Under the pieces are notes generated by a model. The model saw only the letters and a list, made by a program, of their open reading frames with translations, searched no databases and was not told the DNA's origin. A DNA stretch of 64,000 nt from Lepeophtheirus salmonis (lineage: Eukaryota; Arthropoda; Copepoda; Siphonostomatoida; Caligidae), in assembly GCF_016086655.4 (NCBI RefSeq), contig NC_052132.2, forward strand, positions 7,194,805-7,258,804, read 5' to 3'. Shown in pieces: positions 1-12,089 of the stretch (its first letter is position 1; each line of letters starts with the position of its first letter). A program made the translations under genes and the position numbers.

Positions 1-1400
1 CTTATTTTATAAAATTAGGTTATAAAGTTATTTTTGTAAAATGAAAGCTAATAAAAAGGTCATCAAGGTCAAGATCATGCAAATGTGCATTTTTTTGTTT
101 ATCTTAGTAAAGAAATGTACCTACTTGTAAATTTAAATATCTATTAACTGAGTATTTTGGCTTTGTTACGCTAGGGAACAGACAGTTGGGCGGAAAGCTA
201 TAATTCTTGTCACTACGCTTATCATTCTTTAAGAAACGCAGATAGAGAATTCTGATATAAAGGTAATAATATTATTTTCAACAAATTTTGTTGGCCTAAA
301 GTTTTTTTTGCAAAAAAAAAAGACCAAAAGGTTTAATGTATTCTAAATAGAAGATAAAAACACAAAACAATTTTTTCCCTAAAAAGTGTCAAATGTCATA
401 ACTTTTGAACCGTTGAGATAACTTTAATCTTTATTTGAAAAGCTTCAAAGTTAGTCAATAATATCTATGGACTAAAATGAACATTTTGAGCCCCTCAGTA
501 CCTCATAATTGGAACATTTAAAAAAATAAGCTCCACCCTAATATACACTTAATTTAGGGTCATAAAATATGTATGTAATTAGTTTAATAGATATATGATA
601 TTATCTGCAACTGAAACGTCAAGAATAACACTAGGGCTGAAGAAGGAAAAAAAATGTTGTAGTTACGCACATATATAAAATACTTGAAGAAATGAAACAT
701 TTTATATAAAAAGTGAAGATAATTGAAATGGAGATTTTTTTTATTTATTTTGAAAAAGCTAATTCTCATTTATCTTGGGTATGAAATTATTGGACGTAAT
801 CGTTTTATTGGCAAAAAGTCAAAAATAGTTAATTTGCTTCGTTTACTACAAATTTCATGTATGGAAAAAAAAAATGGAAAAAATATAAAATATAAGGTGA
901 ATATCATAAGATGAAATTATTGAACAAAGTATTATAAAACGTAGACCTTAATTATATTTTCATTTGATTATATTACTAGTTTATTATCAACCAAGAAAAA
1001 TGAATTACAGTATTTACATCTGTTCTTGATTATCTACCTTTCCTATCGTTTACAGATTATATATTTTTGAAAAGAAGATTTATTTTGGCATAAAGGAAAG
1101 TGACCCAGGAAATTAGAATATTTATTTTTCATTATACCGCAATAAGTTTTTTACTCATGTACAGCGTGTTCAAGAAAATCTTGAATGAAATATTGAAAAG
1201 GATTTATTGCCTTATCAAATAATTTTCCAAGAGCTTTTCTCGAATATCAACTTGACGAGCAAAGAAACTCTTAAATTTATTTATCCTACCAAGGGTAATG
1301 AGATGAAGTCTAAAAGAAATCCTATGTCAGTAATCCAGAGGATGTAGTTCAACTATTCGATTTTAGATAGATCAAAGTATTCTCAATGCACTTTGATTGT
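1..1400. other. AT-rich intergenic DNA, no gene seen
   Basis: Low-complexity AT-rich sequence with frequent stops in all frames and no recognisable domain. Short open frames of 61-63 codons near 584-914 are on opposite strands, are lysine/isoleucine/phenylalanine-rich and look like chance frames. The stretch from about 1150 may already be the decayed left part of the transposase remnant that follows. Confidence 0.6.
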
Positions 1401-1404
1401 ATGA

Positions 1405-1830
1405 GTAATTGTAAGGGATGAAAATGTATTTCCTCCTGTCTGGGTAAATGGCATAATGGTTCAAAATATCATTTTGTGAGCAACAGGTCTTATTTGGTGG
1501 GTATTTGAGCATGGACTCAGGATAGGGCTCCAAAATATCAAAGATTACCCAATTCTAATTTTTTTTAAATAGAGTCAGGGATTTTAGTCCAAGGAATTTT
1601 GGCCTCTGTCATCCCATGTATGTATGAAGCACCAATATGAAAAAGGCTTGTGCTACCTACCATCATAAATTCACCAGCCTAAAGACCTCTGTGGAGGGAA
1701 TACTGGTGCAAAATGTCACAATTGAACAGAAAGTAAGTGTGCTAAAGGTTTATGAAAAAGTGGATATATATATTCCTGCAGAGGGCGGATTTTTAGAAAA
1801 AGTGATATATCTTTATAGTTTGCAAAATAA
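1405..1830 (+). pseudogene. Tc1/mariner transposase remnant (C-terminal half)
   Basis: Translation in shifting frames gives DENVFPPVWVNG near 1420, then SKEFWPLSSHV near 1590 (the family's FWPPSSPDLNP region), then KKACATYHHKFTSLKTSVE at 1640-1695 and finally AEGGFLE near 1780. These match, in order, the pre-catalytic strand, the third catalytic block and the conserved C-terminal helix and tail of arthropod Tc1/mariner transposases. Several stops and frame changes show it is dead. No clear inverted terminal repeats were found, so the limits are approximate. Family assignment rests on remembered family consensus and should be right at superfamily level. Confidence 0.6.
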
Positions 1831-2189
1831 AAAACATTTAGAACTTGTTTGTTTTAAAAAAAGTTTTCCACTGATATTAAGAGATAGTGTAGTGTGGTCC
1901 CGGTTTTTACAATGAAATAATTTAAATATGTTATGCCTGAGGATTACAAATATATTTTTTCCTTACCTTTAAGTGTTGTCAAAACACACCACGACTATTT
2001 TGCCTCATTTTAGTATAAGTTTGCAGTAATATATTGATTTAAAATAGAATGGGTGGTCAAAATTGTTTAGCACACTTTGTGCATATGACTTCAAACAGAT
2101 TTTGTTCTTTACTCTGGTAATGAATAAAAAATTAATTATATGTAAATTAACAAGAAAGAACAGTTTATACTCAAAATATAGGGCATACC

Positions 2190-2690
2190 CCACAATGTTG
2201 GCCGTTAATTTCTTCCTGAAAGCTCTAAAGCACTTTCTTGCTGTACTTTTCAGACATGCAAATTTAGTTTTTATTGATAAAATTCTTTAAAGAATGAGTA
2301 TTGGGGTGGTGAATGTGACAGGCATTGGTCTCAATATGCCTCCAAAGGGAATGGCTCAATGGGTTTACATCTGGAGAGAATGGTGTCCACAAGTATTTTA
2401 AATGAAAGTCCAGAAATTTCTCATTTTATCGTTAAAAATTTCAACATTGTAGAGGGCAAAGCTTAATTTTGTCATTCAGTAACGTACTAGTCAGCCCTGC
2501 AAGGATTTTACACCTCAAGTTTTTGATTCTGTCCGGAAGTCGCAGCTGGCAACGCCCAAGTTCTTTACATGAGAGGGAAAGTACTTTAAATGATTTACCT
2601 TCATAGCCTCCTTTACCTTCTCAGCATCAAGGATTTTGCCCTGGCACTTTTAGGCTTCCTTTCACACCCATCTCTGCCTTTGATCAATAA
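2190..2690 (-). pseudogene. Internally deleted Tc1/mariner transposase remnant
   Basis: Read on the minus strand, 2640-2530 encodes AEKVKEAMKVNHLKYFPSHV followed by KNLGVASCDFRTES, which resembles the N-terminal helix-turn-helix region. About 100 bp further on, 2410-2270 encodes SPDVNPLSHSLWRHIE and then HHPNTHSLKNFI, the third catalytic block and C-terminal helix. The central catalytic part with the first two acidic residues is absent, so the copy joins the two protein ends. Stops and frame changes are present. The opposite-strand 75-codon frame at 2063-2290 is a shadow of this remnant. Confidence 0.55.
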
Positions 2691-3010
2691 ACAATTCGAC
2701 AAGACACACCCAACACATGGAAACATATCTGTTGCCATTTTTCCTACATTCAAAAGTGTGCAAATCCTAACTTGAGTATCTACGAGGAGTGAAAATTATG
2801 ACCTATTTCTAGTATTCTAATTTTTTTATTTGGGTGTAACACAGTTTCTTTTTTTGTCTACCTTACAACCTCTCTTAACCTCATTAAATAAATGTGCAAT
2901 TTTTTTACCCACCCAGTTGTATGCCACAGAGGTAGTAGTAGTATTTGGTTTGTTCATTATTATTATCATATAGCAAAGTAGTCCTTTTATGGAACACAGT
3001 TGAGACTCAC
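2691..3010. other. No gene seen
   Basis: AT-rich sequence between a transposase remnant and a hAT remnant. The 65-codon minus-strand frame at 2826-3023 probably lies in the untranslated tail of the hAT remnant, since it follows the hAT C-terminal codons on the same strand. Confidence 0.5.
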
Positions 3011-3014
3011 AAAC

Positions 3015-3605
3015 AAATAACATTACAAAATGTGGATGGGAATAGGCTGATAAACGAATAAAAGTCTTAAAATGCCACTGTGCATTGAGCCAAGCACATC
3101 TATACTAGGATTAATTATGTACACAGCATTTCCAAGACCATCCTCCACGTAAGGCCCGATCTGTTTATATTTTACACATAAGTTAATACGGAAAATGTCT
3201 TCTCGCATAATTTTTTTGAGGAAATCGTATAAGTAAATACAAAGATGCTTTAGCCAGCATTGGGTACTCATTCATTACAGAAATCCGGAAATCGTTTAGT
3301 CTTTTAGAATTAAAATAGGATTTTAGTTTTTGGTCACATCGCAGTTCGATTAGTACGTCTTCCATATCACATAACAGATTTTTATCAGTGGTGGTAAAGG
3401 GGACGGATGCAGTTTTGTTTTTGTGGAGCACTATCTTCTGCGAAATATGTTTTTAAAATGATCCAGAAGAGACTGTACATCGTCATACTTCAAGTTTTGA
3501 TACCACCTAAAGTTATTTAAATTTAAATTATATTCTTATTTTTTGGAAATTATCTCGCTACCCCTCCGTCGTGTACTACAGCCCCCACTTTGAGAACCAT
3601 TGAAG
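3015..3605 (-). pseudogene. hAT-family transposase remnant (ZBED/EPM2AIP1-like C-terminus)
   Basis: Minus-strand frames from about 3450 encode ELRCDQKLKSYFN, then FRISVMNEYPMLAK, then after a frame change SSKKLCEKTFSVLTYV. This is the order and spacing of the C-terminal hAT dimerisation region found in ZBED5/EPM2AIP1/SCAND3-type proteins (LQCD..LK..F, YP.L, LCE..FS.LT.IK). At 3577-3603 the minus strand shows a typical hAT terminus, CAATGGTTCTCAAAGTGGGG. The protein N-terminus, BED finger and catalytic core are missing, and several stops interrupt the rest. It is a dead remnant; the other terminus was not located. Confidence 0.65.
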
Positions 3606-3619
3606 TACATAATAAGAGC

Positions 3620-4640
3620 CACCCTTTTATATATGATTGTATTTATTGGATCGAAATGTTCATTAAAAATATCTTATTCACTAAATTGATAATAAAATTG
3701 TTTTTTTCACTCTGATACTCACTATTGAGTTGACGAATATAGATTTATGAATATTGTACAAACCTGATGATTTCTTTGTCATATCTTATATGTAAAATTT
3801 TCTCTATTTCAAGTAGAATTGTTGAAATAATGATCTAGGTAATTTATTGGATAACCACTATTAATGCTTTTTGTATTTAAATATACAATGAAATTGTTTT
3901 TCTTTTTTTCATCAATCATGTCATTATATTACTATTGTTGAACTATATGTGTGGACTGTTAATACACAAGTAAGCTAAAATAATTTTCCTCAAAAATTTT
4001 ATTCTTTGACGTATTATCGTTAATTTTTATTAACACAGAATTTGGCTCAGTTGTCAGGAAAGATTACAAACTGCATCGCAGAAATACAAAAGATGGGACC
4101 TTTTGAATTTGGACCCTTTCCGGGGCATTTGAAGGAGGTGGAGGCTGTAGTTTCTCCAAAAATACATTTTGTTTATCGTCACCAATATAAATGATTAATT
4201 TAAATGGCACAAATCTTAAAAAGTAATTTTTAAACTTCTCTTTTATAATAAAAAAACAAGAAAGAAAATTATTTAGCTTCTTCAAAAAATTTAGCTTCTA
4301 AAATAAAAAGGTGGTTTTTTTATTCTAAAAAACAAACACCCCCATTGTAAAAAATGCTGCAGACCCCCTGCTTTCTCTGTGGATACTGCTTCAAAAGACA
4401 TAGATACTTCATTCTGGATACTACTCATAGTCAATATCCCTCTCTATCGAAACCGGCAAACCCGTTTCTACTACCTTTCACCACCCCCTATTAATGTGAG
4501 TCAGGTTTTTCCATTGAAAATTTTCACAAAATCAATCGAAAAGACAAAGAGGTACTTATGAATGATACTCTGCGATTTAGCCTCTCACCCATCCCAGCTG
4601 ACAACTACAGCCAATAAATTATTTGTTATATAGACATGTT
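3620..4640. other. AT-rich DNA, no gene seen
   Basis: No domain recognised on either strand. Frames at 4064-4285 (minus, 73 codons) and 4379-4561 (plus, 60 codons) have no familiar motif and low-complexity composition. Confidence 0.6.
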
Positions 4641-4642
4641 AA

Positions 4643-4969
4643 TTAGTGTTGTGTTAGCCCTAATTTATGACCAATGTACAATTCAGTCCCACTTGTTGGT
4701 CCTTAAAGAAGGTAAAATCGATCCCTCAAGACGCCATTAACGTATTTATTGCTATTATTTTATACAATAGAATAAATTATATAACGAATTAAAGATATAG
4801 TTGTTGTTTTTTTAAAGTGCATAATAATTTAAATCGGAAATTGTTTGCAAGATATGTGCAATGATTTTAATACATATCTCATTTAGCTTAACTCTTAGAC
4901 ATAAATTAAGATAAACTTTAAGGACAGACCCATTAACAGACCCATTCTTAAGGACCGACAGAACACTAA
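4643..4969. mobile_element. MITE family C, copy 1 (TTAGTGTTGTG termini)
   Basis: Left end TTAGTGTTGTGTTAGCCCTA and right end, read inverted, TTAGTGTTCTGTCGGTCCTT form terminal inverted repeats of about 20 bp. The interior is non-coding, with GGACAGACCCATTAACAGACC-like text near the right end. The same ends occur at 21871-22090 and 32805-33052, which establishes a dispersed family. The short length and lack of coding make it a non-autonomous element. Confidence 0.65.
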
Positions 4970-5080
4970 GCTTGGCTGTTGTTCACTTGTTATCTGTATC
5001 ATAGCTAGCCCCTTCTTGGGGGAGCTCAATCCCTTTCAAAAGTATCTAAAGATCTCTAAAAATATTAGCATATAAATATA

Positions 5081-5977
5081 CAGAGTCAGGATTCAAAAAT
5101 TAGAATCATCTTCCAGGCCGTCTAGCCGTTTCTAAAAGTCAAATATTTTTTAAGTCTACTCATTCAAAATAACTCACAAAAAGTAACAATTTAATGTTTG
5201 TTTTGTTTTTGTGCGATCAAAAATGTCCGAGTAACAAGCAACACGGCAGATGCTGTACAATCTCCTCCCAGCACAAGTCGATCTCCGATAAGAAGATCTT
5301 CCCAGTGGACGCTGGTATAAACAGGAGAGATGATTGCTTTTTGGCTCAATCAAGAGCTCAGGTCGAGGGGTCCTTGATGAGCAAACATCCAGTTCAGGTC
5401 ATTATCCTCGGCGACATGGCATCCGACGGCAGTGAGATACCTCCTTACTTTCTCAATACCAACGAGAAAGTCAACACAGACGTCTAATACAACTTCCTCA
5501 GGTGCAATGTCTTGCCATGGTTGAAGAGCATGTTTTTCAGGGACAACTATTGGTTTACCAAAGAAGATGCCCCGACACACACGTCCAAGAAGGAGCAGTA
5601 TTTCTGCAGGGAGAACATGACTAGCATCTGGTCGGCAGACTTATGGCCTTTTTTTCACCCGACGTGAACCCTCTACTCGAATTTTTTGTTTGGTACATCT
5701 TGGGGGCAAGATCAACAAGATTTCTCACTCGAATGTCGATGCCCTGAAGGGCGTGATCATAGAGGAGTGGAACAACTTATCGTAGGAATTCATCAGGACC
5801 AGCTATGCTTCTGTTCTTCCCCATATTGAAGACATCATACAGAATGGAGGGGGCATATTGAATAATAATTGTTGAACTACTTACTTTTCCTTCAAAAGTT
5901 TTCCATATATATGGGACAGTCTAAAAATATATAGAAGTGGCTTTTAAAATTCTCTAATTTTTTGATTCCTCACCTTG
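5081..5977 (+). mobile_element. Tc1/mariner element, N-terminally deleted, with TIRs
   Basis: Flanked by TA dinucleotides at 5079-5080 and 5978-5979. Left end CAGAGTCAGGATTCAAAAA and the inverted right end CAAGGTGAGGAATCAAAAAA form imperfect terminal inverted repeats. Inside, frames from 5285 encode SDKKIFPVDAGINRRDD (first catalytic Asp block), HPVQVIILGDMASDG, VLPWLK, KEDAPTHTSKK (second block, usually QDGAPxHT) and WPFFSPDVNPL (third block). The end encodes NVDALKGVIIEEWNNLS and then HIEDIIQNGGGI. The helix-turn-helix N-terminus of roughly 100 residues is missing, and stops after VNTDV and elsewhere make it inactive. At 897 bp it is shorter than an intact element. Confidence 0.85.
5194..5875 (+). 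pseudogene. Transposase remnant inside the 5.1 kb Tc1/mariner element
   Basis: The longest open part (97 codons, 5194-5487) carries the first catalytic block and the beta-strand VIILGDMASDGSEIPPYF. Reading continues after a TAA through YNFLRCNVLPWLK and KEDAPTHTSKK to the C-terminal helix near 5740-5870. At least two in-frame stops and one frame change are visible. The opposite-strand frame 5350-5580 is a shadow. Confidence 0.75.
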
Positions 5978-5979
5978 TA

Positions 5980-6384
5980 TATACATATAATAAACATCGT
6001 TTTAAAAATAATCATACCACGGTTTTAATAATTTAAGTGATTAAAGCTAACAACTCCGTTGTTTATAATGCACAAAGATTAAAAAATATGAAAATTGAAA
6101 ATTATGCTCTTTTTGTAATCGCTACATTGATAAAAAAGTTTTTTTAATTTATTAAGGCTATCATCATAGTTATTTTATACTTGAAGTGACAAAAATAAGT
6201 ATTGGTAGTGCATGAAAGACAAAAAGTGACTTTGGGGATTTGATCTGGTGTTATAAGTATAAGACCTTGTTGGATTTAAATTAAATTTGAGGAACGACAT
6301 CGGATTAATTACAGTCTATATCATTGCTAAATATTTATTAGGATTCGTGTATATTTTCTTAGCTCATAGTCGCTTGCATTTTAT
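5980..6384. other. No gene seen
   Basis: AT-rich spacer without recognisable coding content or paired termini. Confidence 0.6.
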
Positions 6385-6480
6385 TTAATGAAACGTCATA
6401 ACAGCTAAGGGGCTCTACTCCTAAATATTCTTCTAATTATTGGGATAACAATAATTTTACGGGTTTTTTTTTTACCTATT
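6385..6480 (-). repeat. Dispersed repeat family A, partial copy
   Basis: Contains ATGAAACGTCATAACAGCTA followed by the ctcctaaa-attcttc-aatt-ttgggataac stretch that matches the same part of better copies at 33470-33530 and 55868-55940. Only about 95 bp of the ~380-bp consensus is recognisable. Confidence 0.45.
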
Positions 6481-6514
6481 GGGACATCTTATATTTTCAA
6501 CTATGTTGATGATT

Positions 6515-6599
6515 TATTATCAGTCCCAAGGACAGATAGTACCAGTCTTAAAACCGGACAGGACTGGGCCGAATAAATAAGCGCCAACAGAACAATAGG
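6515..6599. mobile_element. MITE family C, truncated copy (right end only)
   Basis: The sequence AAAACCGGACAGGACTGGGC and the end GCGCCAACAGAACAATAG match the right part of the copies at 32985-33052 and 22060-22090. No left end was found nearby. Confidence 0.5.
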
Positions 6600-6654
6600 T
6601 TTTTACCCATCATTTTTGCAAATTTCGGAAATGTTTTGACGATCAAAAGATTGC

Positions 6655-6692
6655 TTTCAGTTGCAAAAGGTTGAGAACTCTTGCTGTAATAT
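6655..6692. mobile_element. Solo hAT-type terminus
   Basis: AAAAGGTTGAGAACTCTTGCTG resembles the right end of the hAT element at 56591-56612 (AAAAGCTGTTGAGAACCCCTGC). No partner end or hAT coding was seen close by, so this is a stranded terminus or a chance match. Confidence 0.35.
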
Positions 6693-6699
6693 ATGTGTT

Positions 6700-7213
6700 T
6701 TGAGATTCCATAATAAACTCAGCATGAACAAAAGTCCATCTTACTTGATATTTAAGTAAGAAACATTGGTCAATTATGGACAAATGTAGGTATGCTCAAT
6801 ACATTCCTCTTTACGAATTACCCAAAAATATTTTCTACAGGAGTACATTTCACATATTACTACGCGTACTCCTTTTCTCCTTTCATTAGTTTTATCTATT
6901 GAGTAATTATATGTAAGGAAAATGAAACAAAAAGAGAGAAAATTGCAAAATTGCCAAAAATAATTTATATATATATATATAATGTACATCCATATGTAAT
7001 GTTGCTTATCTGCTTACTCATAAGGATTATGTAATTAAAAAAATAGGAAATTATATCCTTGTGTAATAATGAAAAAATTTAAATAAAGTCACATCAATAC
7101 TTTACTATGTTAAGCACATACTTTCAAAGACGAGTGAATGAACTTTATTAATCCATATTTCAAATTTACCACATTAAAACTCATTTAATCTGATAAACTC
7201 TCACCTTTTAGAA
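6700..7213. other. AT-rich DNA, no gene seen
   Basis: Contains a short (TA)n tract at about 6968-6981. No coding signal. Confidence 0.6.
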
Positions 7214-7215
7214 TA

Positions 7216-8128
7216 CAAGGTGTGTTCAAACAGTAAGGTTACTTTTTAAAGTGCACAGGTAAGATATATTTTGTATGCTAGATTTCTTTATGTTAGTACA
7301 TTCGAAAAAAAAACACATATATATATGTATATATTGTTTAATGCTATATAATATGTTTAGTTTGTTTGTAAGATGCATAATGGTTGAAAGTAATTTGCGT
7401 GTTCGGCAATTTTTTCCTATACGTCCTGGGCTCTTCCATTTGGACGATTGAGCTTTGTTTTCGATATCATTACTATATACCCATAATTCGTCACCAGTTA
7501 TGACCTTTTTGAGCAAATCAGGTTATCATTTACGCTTGTTAGAGATGCTTATGCACCGATAGTTTCTGTCAAAATTAAGCAGTGTTTGAACAAACTTCTC
7601 TGACAATCCTCTCATGCCCCAACAATCGAAAAAATATCATGGCACGAGCAAACCAATATGAAAATATACTCACCAACTTGTCTGATAGTCATTCCTGTAT
7701 TTTCAAAAGCCATTTTCTTCATTTCTTGAACGTTTTCAAAGTGCTTGGGCGTCCAGAGCGAGGTTCGTCATTGGCATCTTCCCAGCCATCTCGGAAGAAT
7801 TTGTATCACTTATAAAGATTGCTTTACTCAGAACAGATTTACTGTATACTAGTGTCAACATTTTGAGTGCTTTGGAGCACTGAATTTCATTTTTTACAGA
7901 AAATTTCATGTAAATTTTTTTATGCATGTTTTTACTAATAGTAAAACATTGCAGAACTCACAAATACTTTTAACTATTATACTCTCACAAACAAACTAAA
8001 CATAATATATAGCTTTAAACAATAACTATATGTTATTTTTCAATTATAATAATATAAAATTAAAAAATCTAGCATACCAAGTATACGTTGCCCCGAAATT
8101 TGAAAAGTAACCTTACAAACCCACTTCG
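7216..8128 (-). mobile_element. mariner-like element with TIRs, catalytic C-terminus deleted
   Basis: TA dinucleotides flank the element at 7214-7215 and 8129-8130. The left end contains GTAAGGTTACTTTTTAAA (7233-7250) and the right end read inverted GTAAGGTTACTTTTCAAA (8116-8099), each 15-17 bp inside the border. The minus-strand protein reads KNEIQCSKALKMLTLVYS near 7895-7840 (N-terminal helix region), then NDEPRSGRPS near 7765, TGMTIRQVGEYI near 7695 and LKKVITGDELWVYS near 7513-7470. KAQSSKWKSPGR follows. This is the classic mariner order, with GDELWVY the first catalytic Asp block. The two later acidic residues are absent, and stops and frame changes occur. Confidence 0.85.
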
Positions 8129-8131
8129 TAC

Positions 8132-8645
8132 AGAGTGGCAATAAAAAACTTGCAGAGTCATTTAATTACGATTTTATCCCCTTTATTTTTAATGACAAAG
8201 TTTCATTATTCAACCAAACGACAGATGAAACAAAAGTAACCAAGTTTCGTTTGTATCCCATGTCTATTGGTGTAAAATGTCGGAGCAATAGTTTAAAAGA
8301 CAACGCGTGTACGATCTCCTCTGCCCCAGTATAAGGAGAAAAAAAGGTGTCAGAGACCATGGAATCATAAGAACCAAAAATTCATTAACAAAAATATGGT
8401 TCACTTATGGTCAGCTTCCATGTGGCCAAGTCTTGATCTCAACTCCCCAAACTTATCAGAAAAAATTCTGCCACACCTCTCATCCAAATTTAGATTCACT
8501 ACGATTTGCTATCAGTATGGCACACACTGGACTCGACATTCGTCGTCAAGAACTATCAATCTGTTGACGGGCAGGTCGAGGCTATTATTGTTTGTAAAAG
8601 AAGATATTTTGAGTACAAATTATGGTTAAATATACCATTGAAAAA
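8132..8645 (+). pseudogene. Tc1/mariner remnant joining N-terminal HTH to C-terminus
   Basis: At 8277-8345 the plus strand reads FKRQRVYDLLCPSIRRKKG, a typical N-terminal DNA-binding opening. At 8400-8450 it reads MWPSLDLNSPN, a decayed WPPSSPDLNP, and then HPNLDSLRFAISMA at about 8488-8530, the C-terminal helix. The whole catalytic middle is absent. The overlapping 86- and 77-codon frames at 8307 and 8396 are pieces of this one remnant in different frames. It abuts the right border of the mariner element at 8128. Confidence 0.55.
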
Positions 8646-10454
8646 TATCACAAAATGATTTTGAGTTGTCTTTTCTAGATTCCATATAAATCACGGTTTT
8701 CATAATTTAGGATTGCTACAACAAGTTTTAATCTATCCCTCTGTATGCAAGGGTAACCTGGGTAATATTCAACGCCCTTATATACTAAAAAAATACCTTT
8801 TTTACATGTGCCAGTAAATGACATGATCTTTCTGCTTTATGATATTCAAGCTAATTGTGAAAAATGAATTTTTTAAAAATATTTTAACATTTTTCACAGA
8901 TCTTGTAGTTTTATTAATTTTACTGTATTAATCTATTAAATTTGCTCTGGAAAAAAATAATTTAAAAAGAAAGAATTTATCGTGTAAAATTATGTGATTC
9001 TAAGCATTACTCTTTTCGATGACACATTTTTTAATAAGATTATAAAATATATCAAATGGGTATATGGAATAATATATGACAGAGTAACTGGGGGAATATT
9101 GACCATGGCTTTGTGGATGTTTCAGCTATTGTTATGTAGCTTCCAAATCCTCAATTTTTAGAAGGTGCTTAAAGAAGTGGCACAATTTTTTTATATTGTC
9201 AAAGATTTGTCAAACTTTGCAAAGCAGGAGGTGATGCCTATATAAATCCTAACAAACACTTTTTGACACTGTTCAAGTTTTATTACTTAATTATTAGCCA
9301 AATAATAAAATAAACAAATTTTTTTTCATAAATACTTTGATGGGTCGTATTATCTTCAGCATTTTAAAAAAATGCCTCTAAAATAAAAAAAAAATGAGTG
9401 TCAGAGATAAGTGATTATTATGCGATACGTAAAGGTCACAAATATTGTGAAAGTTGTGCTTATTTTACTATTTCAGTTACCTCGACAACATTCTATCAAA
9501 ATTCAAAATAGGGAAAGAATATTTATAAATGGAAATGAATTATATTTGCATGTTCATTAGGATCGTCAATTTTTAACTTTTTATGGGTATTTGGGATTAT
9601 CATAGGCTTAAAAATGCATTTGACTCAAAAACGATAACTGATAAATTATCAATATGTCTTAGAGGCTTCTATAATATCTTAATATAATATCTATAATATT
9701 TTTTACCATACAGATTTGACAATATTGCTGTTTAATTTAAGAAAGTAATGTTAGATAATGCCCCTGTGAGTAATATTTGAAAATAATATTCATCACTCTT
9801 ATTCCGGTTAAAATCAAAGAAACTAATTAAAGAAGAAAATCGGATTAATATTTTTCCCTGATGAAAAAAAATCTATAAATACATTTAATCATATCTGCTT
9901 GTGGTTTGAACATAATAAAAGAAGACACAATTTTCCAAAAAAAATCTCAAATTTCAAATTTTAAGGGCTTTGCCCCACATCTCACTCTTTTTCAAACTTG
10001 TTCAAAAAATTTCATTCATCGCCTATGCGAGCTCAACATTTACAAAAAAAAAAAAAAAATTTAGAAATGAACTGGTCCCATTTACATACTAAATTTGCAT
10101 TACATAGTGAATTCATACGCTTAATATGAACAAAACCTCACTTAGTCTCCTATAAAAGTAAAAAATTATTTAAGTCATCTTTCGAGGAACCAATAACGTT
10201 ATCTAATATATTTTCTACAGAGATGGGTTTCATCTTGTACAAAAATTCTATTTTTTCATTTTAATTGAATCATTAAACAAAAATAATCCCACGCGTATAT
10301 TTGGACTGTAAGGTGTTGAATAAAGTATTTGAGCTGTCAAGAATGGGATATGGAAAGGATTGGAAGGAGCCCCTCTTCCCAGGAGCTGATATAAGGTTTT
10401 GAGAGGCCATGCAAAATATTTCGTTTGGCCTCCAAGTAATCATTACCAGTGATG
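8646..10454. other. AT-rich intergenic DNA, no gene seen
   Basis: 1.8 kb with dense stops in all frames and no recognised motif. It has a short A-rich tract near 10045-10060. Confidence 0.6.
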
Positions 10455-10863
10455 CTAATCATTAATATTTTGAGCATGTTAACAAAACCAAAAACCAATA
10501 TGGTAACCCTGACAATTTGAATAATCCTTAGGGTAGAGTATCTTAGCTGGCATGACGTTTCCTTAGATTACCCACAAACAACTGGGGGAAGGATGAGATG
10601 GAAATAAACAAGAGCATAGGCAAGAATGTCGAATACAAATCATTTATTCTACTTTGAGTTCAACAAGGACTTACAATTATAACTTTGCAACAAATCTTCA
10701 AGTTTATTTTCTGTTTTTTATGATCACACTCAAATGTTCAATCTGGTGTTGTATATATACATGACATGTTTTAAGTAGAAGAAATGGAAGCTCACTCCCC
10801 AAAAGTTAAATAATAATGACAACAGCTTAGGAAAAGAAAATTTACTATTCATTTTGCAAACTC
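10455..10863 (+). repeat. Dispersed repeat family A, copy 1
   Basis: Begins around GAGCATGTTAACAAAACC and contains TGGTAACCCTGACAATTTGA (10500), CATGACGTTTCCTTAGATTA, CTACTTTGAGTTCAACAAGG, ACTTACAATTATAACTTTGC and, near 10807, TTAAATAATAATGACAACAG. The same ordered landmarks recur at 21450-21815 (same orientation) and inverted at 33170, 55590 and 58225. It ends at a long poly-A tract. Confidence 0.65.

Positions 10864-10893
<30 letters not shown>
10864..10893 (+). repeat. Poly-A tract (A30)
   Basis: Uninterrupted run of 30 adenines directly after the family A copy. Confidence 0.9.
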
Positions 10894-10895
<2 letters not shown>

Positions 10896-11700
10896 TATGA
10901 ATGTGCGATTATTCCATTTGTCTAAAATCTCATAATCAGACACTTTGAATAATCACATATGCAGCTAAGCTTGTTTTTCAATATTAACTTTTTTGAAGGA
11001 ATAGAAAAAAAAAATGAAGTTTTTTTCTTTCTATCTCTGAACCAATCACTCACTGTATATTCCCTCATCTTTGAATAAAAAATATGCTTGTCTATTCCAG
11101 ATCTCCAGGATTACAGAGTGTAATATTCCATCCCTAAGAGTATTGACAATAGGATTCGACTACGATTTAAGTGAATTTACTTGATGTTCAACATCAATAA
11201 TTGTTCTACAAAGTCCACTGAGCCCCCAATAGCATCAAAAAGGAATTAGAAGTTCTTATGGTGCATAAAAAAAGAAGTTTTGTACTAAAATTGCTCACAG
11301 ATTTTTGCAGAGAAATACAAACTTTTGTTGAACTGAATCAACAAATTATTAAATAATTCAGGCTCATGCAAGTTTTGGGTACCCACTCGGTATATGTACT
11401 CTTCAGTCATATCTATCATATATATGATCGATTTAAAGTTATGGAATTGTAGTTTGCTTATGTTACATCATTCACATTCAATAGCTTTTAATATATACAT
11501 ATATGAAATGTCCGTTGTTTCCAGAAAAATTGTTGTCTTTCATCTTTAACCATTATTTGAAAAGTGTTTTTTTTTAGTATTATAACCATAACATGTTACT
11601 CAACTTCTTTGAAACAAATAATACACATATATTATCTAGTTTTGATAACATTTGTAAACTATATAACTGGAACACTAAGTCAAGTTATATAATAGAATTG
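10894..11700. other. No gene seen
   Basis: AT-rich. A 65-codon plus frame at 11593-11790 is chance sequence that runs into the transposase remnant beginning near 11730. Confidence 0.55.
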
Positions 11701-11729
11701 ATTCTTATTTTATCCATAAAAGAGAGAAG

Positions 11730-12085
11730 GAAAAAATTTCAGCAAGATGGGGCCCCGCTCACACTGCCAAAATTACTCAGATCTTCTTAGCTAACAACTT
11801 TGCTATCTTGGAAAAGAGAATGGGGCCACTATAAACTCGGGATGTCAATTCCCTCAACTTATCTTTGTTGTAGCACATTGAAGTCCTGTAACATCCATCA
11901 ACTGAACATTGTAGCCATGAAGGCCTCCTTCGACGAGGAGAGGGCTGCCATGGACACGAACTTTATTCGCAATACTTGCAAAAAAAAAAAAAAAACCATA
12001 CCAAAAGGACGAAATAAATCAAACTTTTTTCTCAAGAGGCGTATTGCCATCTCTGAGGCCAATGGCGACCGAATGGAATAAATCA
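11730..12085 (+). pseudogene. Tc1/mariner transposase C-terminal remnant
   Basis: Opens with FQQDGAP at 11736 (second catalytic block). A frame change is followed by AHTAKITQIFLANNFAIL (11757-11810). After more damage, NIHQLNIVAMKASFDEE (11890-11940), AAMDTNFIRNTCKK and RRIAISEANGDRME (12038-12079) match the C-terminal helix and the E.GD/GG tail of this superfamily. A run of 15 adenines near 11980 interrupts the C-terminus. The N-terminal two thirds is absent. Confidence 0.7.
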
Positions 12086-12089
12086 TTTT